The notes beneath the pieces were generated by a model, which saw only the letters and a program-made list of their open reading frames with translations, did no database searches and was not told the DNA's origin. Of a stretch of 64,000 nt of DNA, positions 18,380 through 26,559 are shown in pieces (position 1 is the first letter of the stretch; each line of letters opens with the position of its first letter). Origin of the DNA: Zoogloea oleivorans (lineage in GTDB: Bacteria > Pseudomonadota > Gammaproteobacteria > Burkholderiales > Rhodocyclaceae); assembly GCF_008107625.1 (NCBI RefSeq), contig NZ_SDKK01000014.1, positions 20,294-84,293 of the forward strand, in the 5' to 3' direction. The translations under genes and the position numbers were made by a program.

Positions 18380-18694
18380 ATGAAATTTGTCCAGTTGGTT
18401 TGCACTGTCGCGCTGGGGGTTGCCGCCGCTTCCCCGGCCCTGGCTTCGGAAGAGATCATCAAGAAGGCCCGTTGCGTGGCCTGTCATACCGTCGCCGAAA
18501 AGCGCGTCGGACCGGCCTACAAGGATGTGGCTGCGAAATACAAGGGGCAGGGCGATGCAGTGGCCGTGCTGAGCGCCAAGGTACGCCATGGCGGTACCGG
18601 CACCTGGGGCCAGATCCCGATGCCGCCCAATGGCACCGACAAGATCAGCGATGCGGATCTGAAGGCAGCGATCGAGTGGATTCTGAAGCTCTGA
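18380..18694 (+). CDS. cytochrome c-551/c8-type
   Basis: A 104-residue periplasmic cytochrome with signal peptide (to about residue 23, ALAS), heme site CVACH (C32, C35, H36) and Met ligand in IPMPPN, the classic c-551 pattern. A strong ribosome binding site AAGGAGGAG precedes ATG 18380. It stands alone as a transcript with its own sigma-54-type control. It is close to the second PQQ-associated block and is probably an electron carrier for periplasmic oxidation. Confidence 0.9.
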   Translation: MKFVQLVCTVALGVAAASPALASEEIIKKARCVACHTVAEKRVGPAYKDVAAKYKGQGDAVAVLSAKVRHGGTGTWGQIPMPPNGTDKISDADLKAAIEWILKL

Positions 18695-18737
18695 GCGGAT
18701 AAAAAAAGCTTCTGCCTGAAGTGTTGCAGATGCATGA

Positions 18738-18766
18738 CACACCTGTTCCGTTTTGGAGCAGGTGTG
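18738..18766. repeat. inverted repeat sharing the enhancer motif
   Basis: CACACCTGTTCC and GGAGCAGGTGTG form 12-bp arms with one mismatch and a GTTTT loop, between convergent genes. The right arm contains the same GGAGCAGGTGT core as the sites at 18147 and 18178. No T-tract follows on either strand, so it is not a standard terminator. Confidence 0.6.
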
Positions 18767-18826
18767 CCTGGTTGACGCAGGGGAAAGTGTGCAGATAGTG
18801 ACCGCTATCCGCGGTCGACTGATGTT

Positions 18827-19771
18827 TTAGTGAATGACGACACCCCAGGGAAGCTCCCCGACGGAGATCTCCTTGATCATCTCGAGACGGCTGGTGTCGA
18901 TGACCGAGACGCTGTTGGAGCGGCCGTTGGCCACGTACAGCTTGCTGCCATCGGGGGTGATGGCCATGTTCCAGGGGCGCTTGCCAACTGGAATGGTGGC
19001 TTCGATCTGATTGTCGGTGGTGCGGATGACGCTCACGGTGCCGTCCTTGCCGTTGGAAACATAGGCCCGGCTGCCGTCCGGCGCCATGGTGACGCCGTTT
19101 GAAAAGGTGCCGGCCTTGATCTCGGCAATGACCTGGCGCTTGCCCATGTCGATGGCGTACACCGTGCTCACCAGTTCGCAGGCCACGTAGGCGCGGCTGC
19201 CATCCGGCGTGAAACCGATGCCCCGCGGGCGTTTGCCGACAGCAATGGAGGCGACCTGCTTGCGGGCCTTCACGTCGATCAGGTCCACCTGTTCGGCTTC
19301 TTCCGCGCTGACCAGTAGCCAGCGCCCGTCCGGGCTGAACACCGCGTGCTCCGGGTTTTTGCCCTGCACCTTGATGTCGGCCAGCTGACGCCGTTTGGCG
19401 GTATCGATCAGCACCACACTGTTGGATTCCTCGACTGCCGCGGCAATCAGCTTGTGGTCTGCCGACACGCTGACGCCCTCGGGTGATTCGCCGAGGGGAA
19501 TGCTTTTCACCTGCTTGCCCGAGGCAATATCGACGACGATCAGGCTGCTGGTGGGGGCTTCGCTCACATACAGCTGCTTGCCGTCGGTGGCAATGCCGCG
19601 CGGTCGCTGGCCGCCGGGCAGGGTGCCGACCACCATGTCGGTGGCCGTGTCGATCACCGATATGGAGGCCGACTTCTCGTTCGGCACGTAGGCGAACGGT
19701 GCCGCGAAAGCGACGCCGGGCAGCATGGCGCAAGCGAGCAGCAGGCGCCGGAAGGTGAAGGCTTTGGCCAT
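18827..19771 (-). CDS. PQQ-catabolism-associated YVTN beta-propeller protein
   Basis: A 314-residue secreted protein (signal peptide to about residue 24) made of seven or so YVTN-type blades with recurring GxRPRGIA, TPDG and VSVIDT units. Such propellers are found beside PQQ alcohol dehydrogenase genes, and their role is not established. The start is ATG at 19771, four bases after the stop of the substrate-binding protein gene; the longer open frame is not used. It is the last gene of the pedF operon. Confidence 0.88.
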   Translation of the reverse strand: MAKAFTFRRLLLACAMLPGVAFAAPFAYVPNEKSASISVIDTATDMVVGTLPGGQRPRGIATDGKQLYVSEAPTSSLIVVDIASGKQVKSIPLGESPEGVSVSADHKLIAAAVEESNSVVLIDTAKRRQLADIKVQGKNPEHAVFSPDGRWLLVSAEEAEQVDLIDVKARKQVASIAVGKRPRGIGFTPDGSRAYVACELVSTVYAIDMGKRQVIAEIKAGTFSNGVTMAPDGSRAYVSNGKDGTVSVIRTTDNQIEATIPVGKRPWNMAITPDGSKLYVANGRSNSVSVIDTSRLEMIKEISVGELPWGVVIH

Positions 19772-19775
19772 GGTT

Positions 19776-20621
19776 TCAGAGGGTTGGCTGCAGGTAGGTG
19801 ACGCCGTGGCGGGCGAAGATGGCGGCCACTGTGCCATTGCGCTGGAGTTCCCTGAGCGCGCCGGCAAGGGTCTCGGCAAGGGTGTTTTCCTCGGCCTTGA
19901 CGGCCATTCCGAGGGGCCAGTTGTTGATCTTCAGTTCCGGCATCTGCACTGCTTCGATGACGAAGCGGGGATCCTTGCCAAGGGCGACCTCGATCTCCGA
20001 GCGGGGGCCCATCACGGCGGCGATTTCCCCGGCTTTCATCTTGTCGATGGCACCGGCCACGCTGGTGAAGTGCATCACGTTTTCGCGCAGGCGGCCGTTC
20101 AGCACACCGAGCAGGAAGGCGTCGGCCAGGCTGCGGCCTTCCACGCCGATCTTCTCCCGGGTGAAGACTTCCAGCGCGGTGGCGGCCGAGCCGCGGATCG
20201 GGCCGATGCGCTGGATGCGCGCCACGGCTATGGTTTCGAGATGGTAGGGCCCGAAGATCTTGACCTTGTCGTTCTTGCCTTGCAGGTAGGAGTCTACCGG
20301 CACGTGCATCATCACATCGGAGGGTTGGGCGCCGAGGTAATGGCCTTTCCAGACCATGTTGCGCAGGTCGTCGTCCATGTCCTCGTCAGCGTTGTAGCCG
20401 ACCACCTGAGTCGCCAGCCCAAGATGCTTGCCGAGGGCTTCTGCAAGCTCCACGTCAATGCCCTTGCCCTGGTTCGAGTAGGGTGCGAAGTTGTTGTAAA
20501 CCGCGACTCTCAGGCTGCCCTTGCTGCGGATGTCATCAAGGGCGTCGGCACGGGCCGGGAGGCTGGTCGCCAGCGTCGCTGCGCCGGCGGCGAGCAGAAA
20601 ACGGCGGCGATCAATCTTCAC
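19776..20621 (-). CDS. quinoprotein-associated periplasmic substrate-binding protein
   Basis: A 281-residue family 3-type solute-binding protein. The N-terminus has a Tat-like DRRRFLLAAG motif and a cleavage site near LPARA. The KGSLRVAVYNNFAPYSNQGKG start is typical of binding proteins encoded near PQQ dehydrogenases. The start is GTG at 20621, overlapping the pedF stop by 11 bases, so the two are translationally coupled. No permease or ATPase gene is present, so it is an orphan binding protein and may have a redox or regulatory partner instead. Confidence 0.87.
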   Translation of the reverse strand: MKIDRRRFLLAAGAATLATSLPARADALDDIRSKGSLRVAVYNNFAPYSNQGKGIDVELAEALGKHLGLATQVVGYNADEDMDDDLRNMVWKGHYLGAQPSDVMMHVPVDSYLQGKNDKVKIFGPYHLETIAVARIQRIGPIRGSAATALEVFTREKIGVEGRSLADAFLLGVLNGRLRENVMHFTSVAGAIDKMKAGEIAAVMGPRSEIEVALGKDPRFVIEAVQMPELKINNWPLGMAVKAEENTLAETLAGALRELQRNGTVAAIFARHGVTYLQPTL

Positions 20622-21039
20622 GGACGGTCTCCAGCCAGGCGCGGATGGTCCACATGGCTTCCTGGCTCAGGATGCCTTCGAACGGGGGCATGTAAACACG
20701 GCCGTCACGGGTGGCGCCGTGGCGGATGCGCTGCAGGAAGATTTCATCGCCTTCCTGGCCTGCGGGCAGGTAGCGCAGGTCGGGGGCGATGCCGCCGGAA
20801 ACCGCGCCGAGGCCGTGGCAGCGGGCACAGTTCTGGTTGAAGGCCGAGGAGCCGATACGGATGGCTTCCTTGTCGCCGAGGTACGGGTTCTTGACCAGCC
20901 ACTCCTTGCCGACCTGCTTCAGCGTGGAGGTATCAACCGCCTGCGGGGTCACGTCGCCGTGGGCGAAAAGGGCGCCGGCAGCCAGAGCGAGGGCGGCGGC
21001 AGAGAGGGCGCGGAGGAGGGAGGAGTTGCGAACAGTCAC
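20611..21039 (-). CDS. pedF: cytochrome c-550 PedF
   Basis: A 142-residue periplasmic cytochrome. The mature N-terminus HGDVTPQAVDTSTL and the NPYLGD segment are characteristic of PedF. The heme site is CARCH (C71, C74, H75) and the probable Met ligand is in RVYMPPF. GTG 21039 is preferred because AAAGG lies eight bases upstream; GTG 21048 is the alternative. First gene of a three-gene operon behind a consensus sigma-54 promoter. PedF accepts electrons from PQQ alcohol dehydrogenases. Confidence 0.88.
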   Translation of the reverse strand: MTVRNSSLLRALSAAALALAAGALFAHGDVTPQAVDTSTLKQVGKEWLVKNPYLGDKEAIRIGSSAFNQNCARCHGLGAVSGGIAPDLRYLPAGQEGDEIFLQRIRHGATRDGRVYMPPFEGILSQEAMWTIRAWLETVRED

Positions 21040-21117
21040 CTGGATCACCTTTGGTCATGATTGGAGTTCGTCGAGCGATCCGCGAGTGGGCGAGTCGCCG
21101 TGTTGTGAAGTCCATTC

Positions 21118-21133
21118 AGCAAGGGGCGTGCCA
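21118..21133 (-). promoter_or_regulatory. consensus sigma-54 promoter of the pedF operon
   Basis: On the minus strand TGGCACGCCCCTTGCT matches the -24/-12 consensus at every fixed position, with correct spacing. The predicted start is near 21107, giving a leader of about 65 bases. The divergent activator gene at 21351 is the likely regulator. Confidence 0.85.
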
Positions 21134-21241
21134 ATTTGGAATGAGCGCTGGCGTGACGATGAACGTCTTTGGTGCATCGGGATTTTCTGGTTTTATTTAT
21201 GGGTCGATAAACTGGCCTGACAATTGCTGATAGGGAGTCGT

Positions 21242-21298
21242 GATGGAGCAGTTGTATTGCTGAAATGTGACCCAGCTGCTACATTTTGGAGCACACAC
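21242..21298. promoter_or_regulatory. candidate enhancer sites of the pedF-operon activator
   Basis: GATGGAGCAGTTGT at 21242 matches the 18147/18178 repeat at 13 of 14 positions. An inverted relative, CAGCTGCTAC, and a third piece, TTTTGGAGCACACAC, follow before 21300. They lie 110-165 bp upstream of the -24/-12 promoter. The rest of the 311-bp divergent gap holds no gene. Confidence 0.5.
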
Positions 21299-21350
21299 TA
21301 AAGCCGGCCCCGAAGTCGGCACATAATCCGTATCAACGGAGGAGGCGATC

Positions 21351-23399
21351 ATGCAGGTTCCTTTTAGCGTGGAGGCACGTTCCGTCAGCCTTCAGGAAGC
21401 GCGATCCTTGTATTTTGGTCGGGGCGAGCTCCCGGAAGCCCTGCTCGACCAGAACGTATTGCGCTCCTGGGAGCGCTGCCGGCAGGCCGGTCTCGACCCG
21501 GCCCGGATCGAGTGTGGCGAGCCCAACGTGCGTGTCGTGGCCGAAGCCCGCGAGCGCAACCGCACGCTCATGTCCCATGCCCAGCCTGTGCTCGAGCATC
21601 TCTTCGAGCAAATCCGCAACTCCCACAGCATGGTGATTCTCGCCGACGCCCGCGGAATGGTGCTGCAAAGCTATGGTGACGCCGACTTCCTGAGCCGTGC
21701 CGATCAGGTCTCGCTGCACCCCGGCGCCAGTTGGCACGAGTTCGAGCGGGGAACCAACGCAATTGGTACTGCACTTGCCGAGCGCGGCGCCGTTAATGTG
21801 TTTGGCTCGGAGCATTTCTTTGAGGGAAATGCCTTTCTCACCTGCAGCGCTTCGCCCATTCAGGATGCGCAGGGGAGGTTGATGGGGGTGCTGGACATTT
21901 CCAGTGACTTCCGGGCCTTCCAGCGTCATTCACTTGGTTTGGTCAAGATGTCATCCCGTATCATCGAAAAGCGTCTCTTCGAATCCGAATTCGCCCACCA
22001 GGGCCTGTTGAGTTTTCATACCCGTCCCGACCACGTGGGTAGCCTGTGCGAAGCCTTGCTGGCCATCAGCGCCGACGGTGATCTGGTCGGCGCCGACCAG
22101 GCCGCCCTCGAACTCCTCGGTCTGCGTCGTGAAGATTTGCCGCGGCGCCACTACAGCATGCTTTTCGATGTCCCCCTCGGCACCCTGATCGACCGCGCCC
22201 GCCGCGATCCGTCCTCGCTGATTGCCATTTCCGGTCGTAACGGCGAGCGTTTCTATGCCCGCCTGCGCGGCAACTTCGCATCGATGCCGACGGGTTCGTC
22301 GTCGCTGGTCGATACCAAGGGCGAGCGGGTCACCCGGCCAGCGAAGGCCGAGCCGGTGATGACGCCAGCCATGGCGCATGCCAGCATGACCCTCAAGTCC
22401 CTGTCCACCGGTGACGAGCGCCTGCAGGCCGCCATCGACAAGGGCACGCGCATCCTTGGTCGTGACATCCCGATCCTCATCCAGGGCGAGTCCGGTGCCG
22501 GCAAGGAAATGTTCGCCAAGGCCTTCCACAACAGCGGCCCGCGGGCCCTGGGGCCCTTCGTGGCGCTCAACTGTGCGGCGATTCCGGAAACCCTGATCGA
22601 ATCCGAACTGTTTGGCTACTCGGGCGGCGCTTTCACTGGCGCGCGCAAGGAAGGTGCCATCGGCAAGATCCAGCAGGCTCATGGCGGCACCCTGTTCCTC
22701 GACGAAGTCGGCGACATGCCCCTGTCCCTGCAGGCCCGCCTGCTGCGTGTGCTGCAGGAGCGCTGCGTGACACCGCTGGGCACCAACAAGAGCATTCCGG
22801 TGGACATCACGCTGGTCTGTGCGACCCACCGCCGCCTCAAGGAAGAAGTGGCGCGCGGCGGCTTCCGGGAGGATTTGTACTACCGCCTCAATGGCCTGTG
22901 CATCAACCTGCCGTCGCTTCGCGAGCGCAGCGACATCGATCGCCTGATCGACAAGCTGCTTCGCGAGGAAGCCGGCCCCGACCGCAAGGTCGAGGTTTCC
23001 CACAAGGTCATGCAGGCCTTCCTCAGCTATCGCTGGCCGGGCAACATCCGTCAGCTCAACAATGTCATCCGGGTTGCCATCGCGCTGCTCGACGATGACG
23101 AGGACGTCATCGAAACCTGGCATCTGCCCGACGATGTCTTCGAGGAAATCGGCGAGATCACACCCGCTGCCTGTACGGCCTCCGCGATGATGCGTCCGGG
23201 TTCCGCTCCAATCATGACCGATGCCCGTAACGCGGCGCCCGCGGCCAGCGCGGCAGCCACCAATTTCGGTCGTCTGGAGGAAATCGAGCGCGACATGATC
23301 CAGCGCACCCTCGAAGCCGAAAATGGCAACATTTCCTCTGCGGCCCGGCGGCTGGGCATCAGCCGCAATACGCTGTACCGCAAGCTCGGGCGCTTCTGA
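21351..23399 (+). CDS. AcoR-like sigma-54-dependent activator
   Basis: A 682-residue enhancer-binding protein: N-terminal SWERC segment and GAF sensor (about residues 70-200), a PAS-like linker, AAA+ domain with GESGAGKE Walker A, canonical GAFTGA loop and LFLDEVGD Walker B, and a Fis-type helix-turn-helix at the C-terminus (ISSAARRLGISRNTLYRKL). It is paralogous to the activator at 16153. Divergent from the pedF operon and its consensus sigma-54 promoter, so it most likely activates it. The inducer is unknown; alcohols, aldehydes or acetoin-like compounds are usual for this family. Confidence 0.93.
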   Translation: MQVPFSVEARSVSLQEARSLYFGRGELPEALLDQNVLRSWERCRQAGLDPARIECGEPNVRVVAEARERNRTLMSHAQPVLEHLFEQIRNSHSMVILADARGMVLQSYGDADFLSRADQVSLHPGASWHEFERGTNAIGTALAERGAVNVFGSEHFFEGNAFLTCSASPIQDAQGRLMGVLDISSDFRAFQRHSLGLVKMSSRIIEKRLFESEFAHQGLLSFHTRPDHVGSLCEALLAISADGDLVGADQAALELLGLRREDLPRRHYSMLFDVPLGTLIDRARRDPSSLIAISGRNGERFYARLRGNFASMPTGSSSLVDTKGERVTRPAKAEPVMTPAMAHASMTLKSLSTGDERLQAAIDKGTRILGRDIPILIQGESGAGKEMFAKAFHNSGPRALGPFVALNCAAIPETLIESELFGYSGGAFTGARKEGAIGKIQQAHGGTLFLDEVGDMPLSLQARLLRVLQERCVTPLGTNKSIPVDITLVCATHRRLKEEVARGGFREDLYYRLNGLCINLPSLRERSDIDRLIDKLLREEAGPDRKVEVSHKVMQAFLSYRWPGNIRQLNNVIRVAIALLDDDEDVIETWHLPDDVFEEIGEITPAACTASAMMRPGSAPIMTDARNAAPAASAAATNFGRLEEIERDMIQRTLEAENGNISSAARRLGISRNTLYRKLGRF

Positions 23400-23423
23400 G
23401 CGGGTGCTCCCGGTGTAAGGCAG

Positions 23424-23453
23424 AAAGCCCTCTTTGCGAGGGCTTTCTTTTTT
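23424..23453 (+). terminator. Rho-independent terminator
   Basis: AAAGCCCTC and GAGGGCTTT form a 9-bp stem with a 5-base loop, followed by CTTTTTT. It ends the activator gene. It may also serve the convergent AraC gene, because the left side carries A residues. Confidence 0.85.
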
Positions 23454-23489
23454 ATGGGCCGGATTGAGATCCGCCCGGCAGGGGGCCCT

Positions 23490-24503
23490 TCAGAATGCGC
23501 TAAGCCGGCGCGTATGGCTGTTGCGCAGGGTTTCGGAAGGCAGCTCGCCAAACATGGCCTTGTAGTCGGCGGCGAAGTGGGAGAGGTGCCAGAAGCCCCA
23601 GCGGGCGGCCACATCGGCGACCGAGTCGTGTTCGCCATCGGCGTGGCGCAGGGCCCGGCGCACGCCGTTCAGGCGCATGGCGCGCAGAAAGCTCACCGGG
23701 TTCAGGTTGAGCACATCCTGGAAGCTGTACTGCAGGGTGCGCCGTGACACATTGAGTTCGGCGCACAGGTCGGCGACGGTGATCGGCTCGTCGATGTGCG
23801 TGCGCATGTATTCGCGGGCCCGTTCGACGATCTGCCGGCGGGTCTGGCTGGTCGAGGCGGGGCGGGCGATGTCGGTCTCGTTGCCGATTGCGGCTAAAAG
23901 GCTGCCGTAGATGGCCTGCTCGAGTGCTTTCCTCATCGCCGCATGTTCGAGCATTTGCGGCGTGGTCCTGACCGTGTTGAGCATGGTCAGCAGGAAGGCG
24001 CGCAGCTCGGCGGCTTTTTCCGGCGCGCCGTGGACAATCCGCTGCTTGCCGATTTCGGCTTGGATGTCGCGGTTCTCGACGCGCCGGGCGTAGTCGACGA
24101 AGGCCGCCGTGTCGGCCGTGACGCCGAGGATGTCGAGTTGCCGTGGTGTGCGGAAATCAAGCTGTTCGCCGCCTTGCAGCGTGAGGATCGAATCCCGGTT
24201 GAAAACTTCTCCGCAATACCATCCTTCGCCCTCGGCTTCTACCGGAATACCGAAGGTTGTCGAGCCTTCCCAGGCCTGTCCGGCCTCATGGACGATCTGG
24301 TTGGTGCGCTCGCGAAAGACCTGCACGTTGCCGAACCAGGCTTCCTCCACCCCCCCGCTGAAGCGTCCGGCCGAAAGCTGCTCGTAGCGCTGTTTCCAGT
24401 GCTGCAGGCAGCGTGCGTGATCGTAGGCATCGTCGGTTGTCGCTACGGTGAACGAGCAATGCGCGTCCACCGTCTCGCCCGCCGACAGGGCTGCAGGGTT
24501 CAT
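23490..24503 (-). CDS. AraC-family regulator (EutR/FeaR-like), likely aau regulator
   Basis: A 337-residue regulator with a large N-terminal sensor region and a C-terminal AraC-type DNA-binding domain (about residues 240-330; VADLCAELNVSRRTLQYSF and VADVAARWGFWHLSHFAADYKAMFG hold the two helix-turn-helix motifs). It is divergent from aauB. The gap between them carries a near-perfect direct repeat of the kind AraC proteins bind. FeaR in Escherichia coli, also AraC-type, controls phenylethylamine oxidation, so an amine or aldehyde inducer is a reasonable inference. Confidence 0.88.
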   Translation of the reverse strand: MNPAALSAGETVDAHCSFTVATTDDAYDHARCLQHWKQRYEQLSAGRFSGGVEEAWFGNVQVFRERTNQIVHEAGQAWEGSTTFGIPVEAEGEGWYCGEVFNRDSILTLQGGEQLDFRTPRQLDILGVTADTAAFVDYARRVENRDIQAEIGKQRIVHGAPEKAAELRAFLLTMLNTVRTTPQMLEHAAMRKALEQAIYGSLLAAIGNETDIARPASTSQTRRQIVERAREYMRTHIDEPITVADLCAELNVSRRTLQYSFQDVLNLNPVSFLRAMRLNGVRRALRHADGEHDSVADVAARWGFWHLSHFAADYKAMFGELPSETLRNSHTRRLSAF

Positions 24504-24605
24504 GGGTTTTATCTTTCGTGGGGTGTTCGCGGACCTATCGTCCGGCTCTCCATTTTTAAAGTAATCCTAATTCCCGATTCTTCGCAAGTCCCTTTGGCGT
24601 TCTAT

Positions 24606-24636
24606 TGTGCGTTGCACAAAAATGGTGCGGTGCACA
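24606..24636. promoter_or_regulatory. direct repeat, candidate AraC operator upstream of aauB
   Basis: TGTGCGTTGCACA (24606-24618) and GGTGCGGTGCACA (24624-24636) match at 11 of 13 positions and are 18 bp apart. The first is also nearly palindromic. They lie about 220-250 bp before aauB and about 100 bp before the AraC gene. The remainder of the 354-bp divergent gap (24504-24857) has no gene and no clear -24/-12 promoter. Confidence 0.5.
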
Positions 24637-24857
24637 CAGAAATCCCCTTTTTGGACAGGCACTTGCACCAACTTGGCATTGCCAATCTCGGATAACGGAA
24701 TTCTCCGCTCCGCGATCAGTATCCGTTCAACCGCAAGCCGGACTGTTCCGGTCGGCCAGCGGGAGACCCCGGTTCGACAACGTACCGGGGGACAACGGAC
24801 AGGTGCCCCGGCAGAGAGACTGACCGGACCGGGCACCGCGCCAACAAGGAGGAAAAC

Positions 24858-26012
24858 GTGCTTCGAAAAGCCTTTGCAGGGAGCCTGCTGACGACGGCGC
24901 TGACACTGGGCATGAGTGCCGGTGCGCTGGCCGAGCTGGCTCCCGAATCCATCACGACGGGCCAGCTCCCGCCGCCCCATCCCTACCGCATCTACCTGTC
25001 GGACGTGGCCATCGGCCACATCGTCGATGGCCGCCTGCACGTCATCGACGGCAAGCGGCTGAGCTACGAGGGCATCGTCGCCACCGGCTACACCGGCCAG
25101 GTGACCCTGTCGGCCGATCGCAAGGAAATCTTCGTGGCGACCACCTACTACTCGCGTCTGAGCCACGGGGTGCGTACCGATGTGGTCGATGTGCATGACG
25201 CGCAGACCCTGAAGAAGACCGGCGAGATCGAGATCCCGCCGCGGCATGCCCAGTCCCTCAACTACAAGGGCACCATCCGGGCCTCGGCCGACGGGCGCTG
25301 GCTGTTTGTGCAGTACGCCACGCCGGCCACCTCGGTGGGCATCATCGACCTGCAGACCCGCAAGGCGGTGGCCGAAGTGGCGACCCCGGGCTGCTGGAGC
25401 ATTCTGCCGGCGGCCTCCGTGGGGGGGCGCTTCTCGACGATCTGTGGTGACGGCACGCTGCTGACGGTCAGCCTAGACGACAAGGGGCAGGTCGCCACCC
25501 AGAAGCGCAGCGCCAAGTTCTTCGATGCCGACAAGGACCCGATCTTCATTCACGGCGAGCAGGACGGCGATACCTACCGCTTCGTGTCCTTTCATGGCGA
25601 TGTGTATGCCGCACGGGTGGGCGGTGCGGTGGCGGGCTTTGAGCCGGCCTGGTCGATTCTCAATGCCGCTGACCGCAAGCAGGGCTGGCGTCCGGGGGGG
25701 TACCAGCTGATCGCCCAGCACAACGCCAGCGGCCGGCTCTACGTCGGCATGCACGACAAGGGCATGGAAGGCAGCCACAAGACGCCAGCCAAGGAGATCT
25801 GGACCATCGATCTGGCCGCCCAAAAGCGCGTCGCCCGCACCCCCGGCACCAACGCCATCGCGCTGGCGGTCAGCCAGGGCGAGGGGGCCAGGCTGTTTGC
25901 CTATGACGGTGTGAAGGCGGCTATCGCGGCCTTCGATGTCGGCAGCAAGCTGAGTCTTGCCGGGCGCCTGGAGCACGTTGGCGAGACGCCCACCCAGATG
26001 GAGCTGCACTGA
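24858..26012 (+). CDS. aauB: aromatic amine dehydrogenase heavy (large) subunit
   Basis: A 384-residue periplasmic seven-bladed propeller with signal peptide (about residues 1-25). It is the non-catalytic large subunit that pairs with the TTQ light chain as an alpha2-beta2 enzyme. IYLSDVAIGHIVDGRLHVIDG at the mature start and the cysteine in ATPGCWSILP fit the MauB/AauB family. The start is GTG behind AAGGAGG. Its stop overlaps the aauE start (TGATG), and the order B-E-D-A matches the known aau and mau clusters. The assignment to aromatic amines rests on the light chain. Confidence 0.92.
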   Translation: MLRKAFAGSLLTTALTLGMSAGALAELAPESITTGQLPPPHPYRIYLSDVAIGHIVDGRLHVIDGKRLSYEGIVATGYTGQVTLSADRKEIFVATTYYSRLSHGVRTDVVDVHDAQTLKKTGEIEIPPRHAQSLNYKGTIRASADGRWLFVQYATPATSVGIIDLQTRKAVAEVATPGCWSILPAASVGGRFSTICGDGTLLTVSLDDKGQVATQKRSAKFFDADKDPIFIHGEQDGDTYRFVSFHGDVYAARVGGAVAGFEPAWSILNAADRKQGWRPGGYQLIAQHNASGRLYVGMHDKGMEGSHKTPAKEIWTIDLAAQKRVARTPGTNAIALAVSQGEGARLFAYDGVKAAIAAFDVGSKLSLAGRLEHVGETPTQMELH

Positions 26013-26557
26013 TGGAAGCCCTGACCCTCGACCCGGTGCTGGCCCGCGTCTGCGGCGCGGCCTTGGCGGTGGTGCTGCTCAGCGGTGCCTGGCAAAAGCT
26101 GCGTGACCTGGCGGTCTTCGAGGCCTCGGTCGACATCTACCGGCTGCTACCCGAAGCGCTGGTACCGCTGTTTGCCCGGGCCTTCCCGCTGTTCGAGGCG
26201 CTGGCCGGTGCGGCCTTGCTCTTCGACGCGACCCGCAGCGCTGGTCTGGTGCTGTCCCTGGCCGTGCTCGGCGTTGCCACTGCCGGCGTCATCGCCAACC
26301 TGCTGCGCGGCCACACCGAAATCGACTGCGGCTGTGGCGGAGCGGAAGGCCACACGACGCTCTCCTGGGCCTTGCCGGCCCGCAATACCGTGCTCCTGAT
26401 CGCTGCCGTGCTGGGCGGGCAGGACGGCGGCAGCCGTGACCTGATGTGGATCGACTACCTGTCGGTCGCCGGCGGAACGCTGGCCCTGCTGGGCCTCTAC
26501 GCCGCCGCCAACCAACTGATGGCCAATCACCCCCGACTGATTCAACTGAGGAACTGA
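26012..26557 (+). CDS. aauE: MauE-like membrane maturation protein
   Basis: A 181-residue integral membrane protein with four or five hydrophobic helices and a cytoplasmic/periplasmic loop carrying the paired cysteines IDCGCGG. MauE is needed for a stable light chain, most probably in disulfide formation together with MauD. It is coupled to aauB by TGATG and followed by aauD after two bases. Confidence 0.9.
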   Translation: MEALTLDPVLARVCGAALAVVLLSGAWQKLRDLAVFEASVDIYRLLPEALVPLFARAFPLFEALAGAALLFDATRSAGLVLSLAVLGVATAGVIANLLRGHTEIDCGCGGAEGHTTLSWALPARNTVLLIAAVLGGQDGGSRDLMWIDYLSVAGGTLALLGLYAAANQLMANHPRLIQLRN

Positions 26558-26559
26558 TC

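Noticed and set aside
18738-18766. Inverted repeat as a Rho-independent terminator between convergent genes
   Set aside because: The stem is good but no T-tract follows on either strand, and the arm is the motif of the upstream activator sites.
24663-24690. A sigma-54 or sigma-70 promoter for aauB near TTGCAC and TTGGCA
   Set aside because: GG and GC are not 12 bases apart for any candidate, and -35/-10 spacing was wrong.
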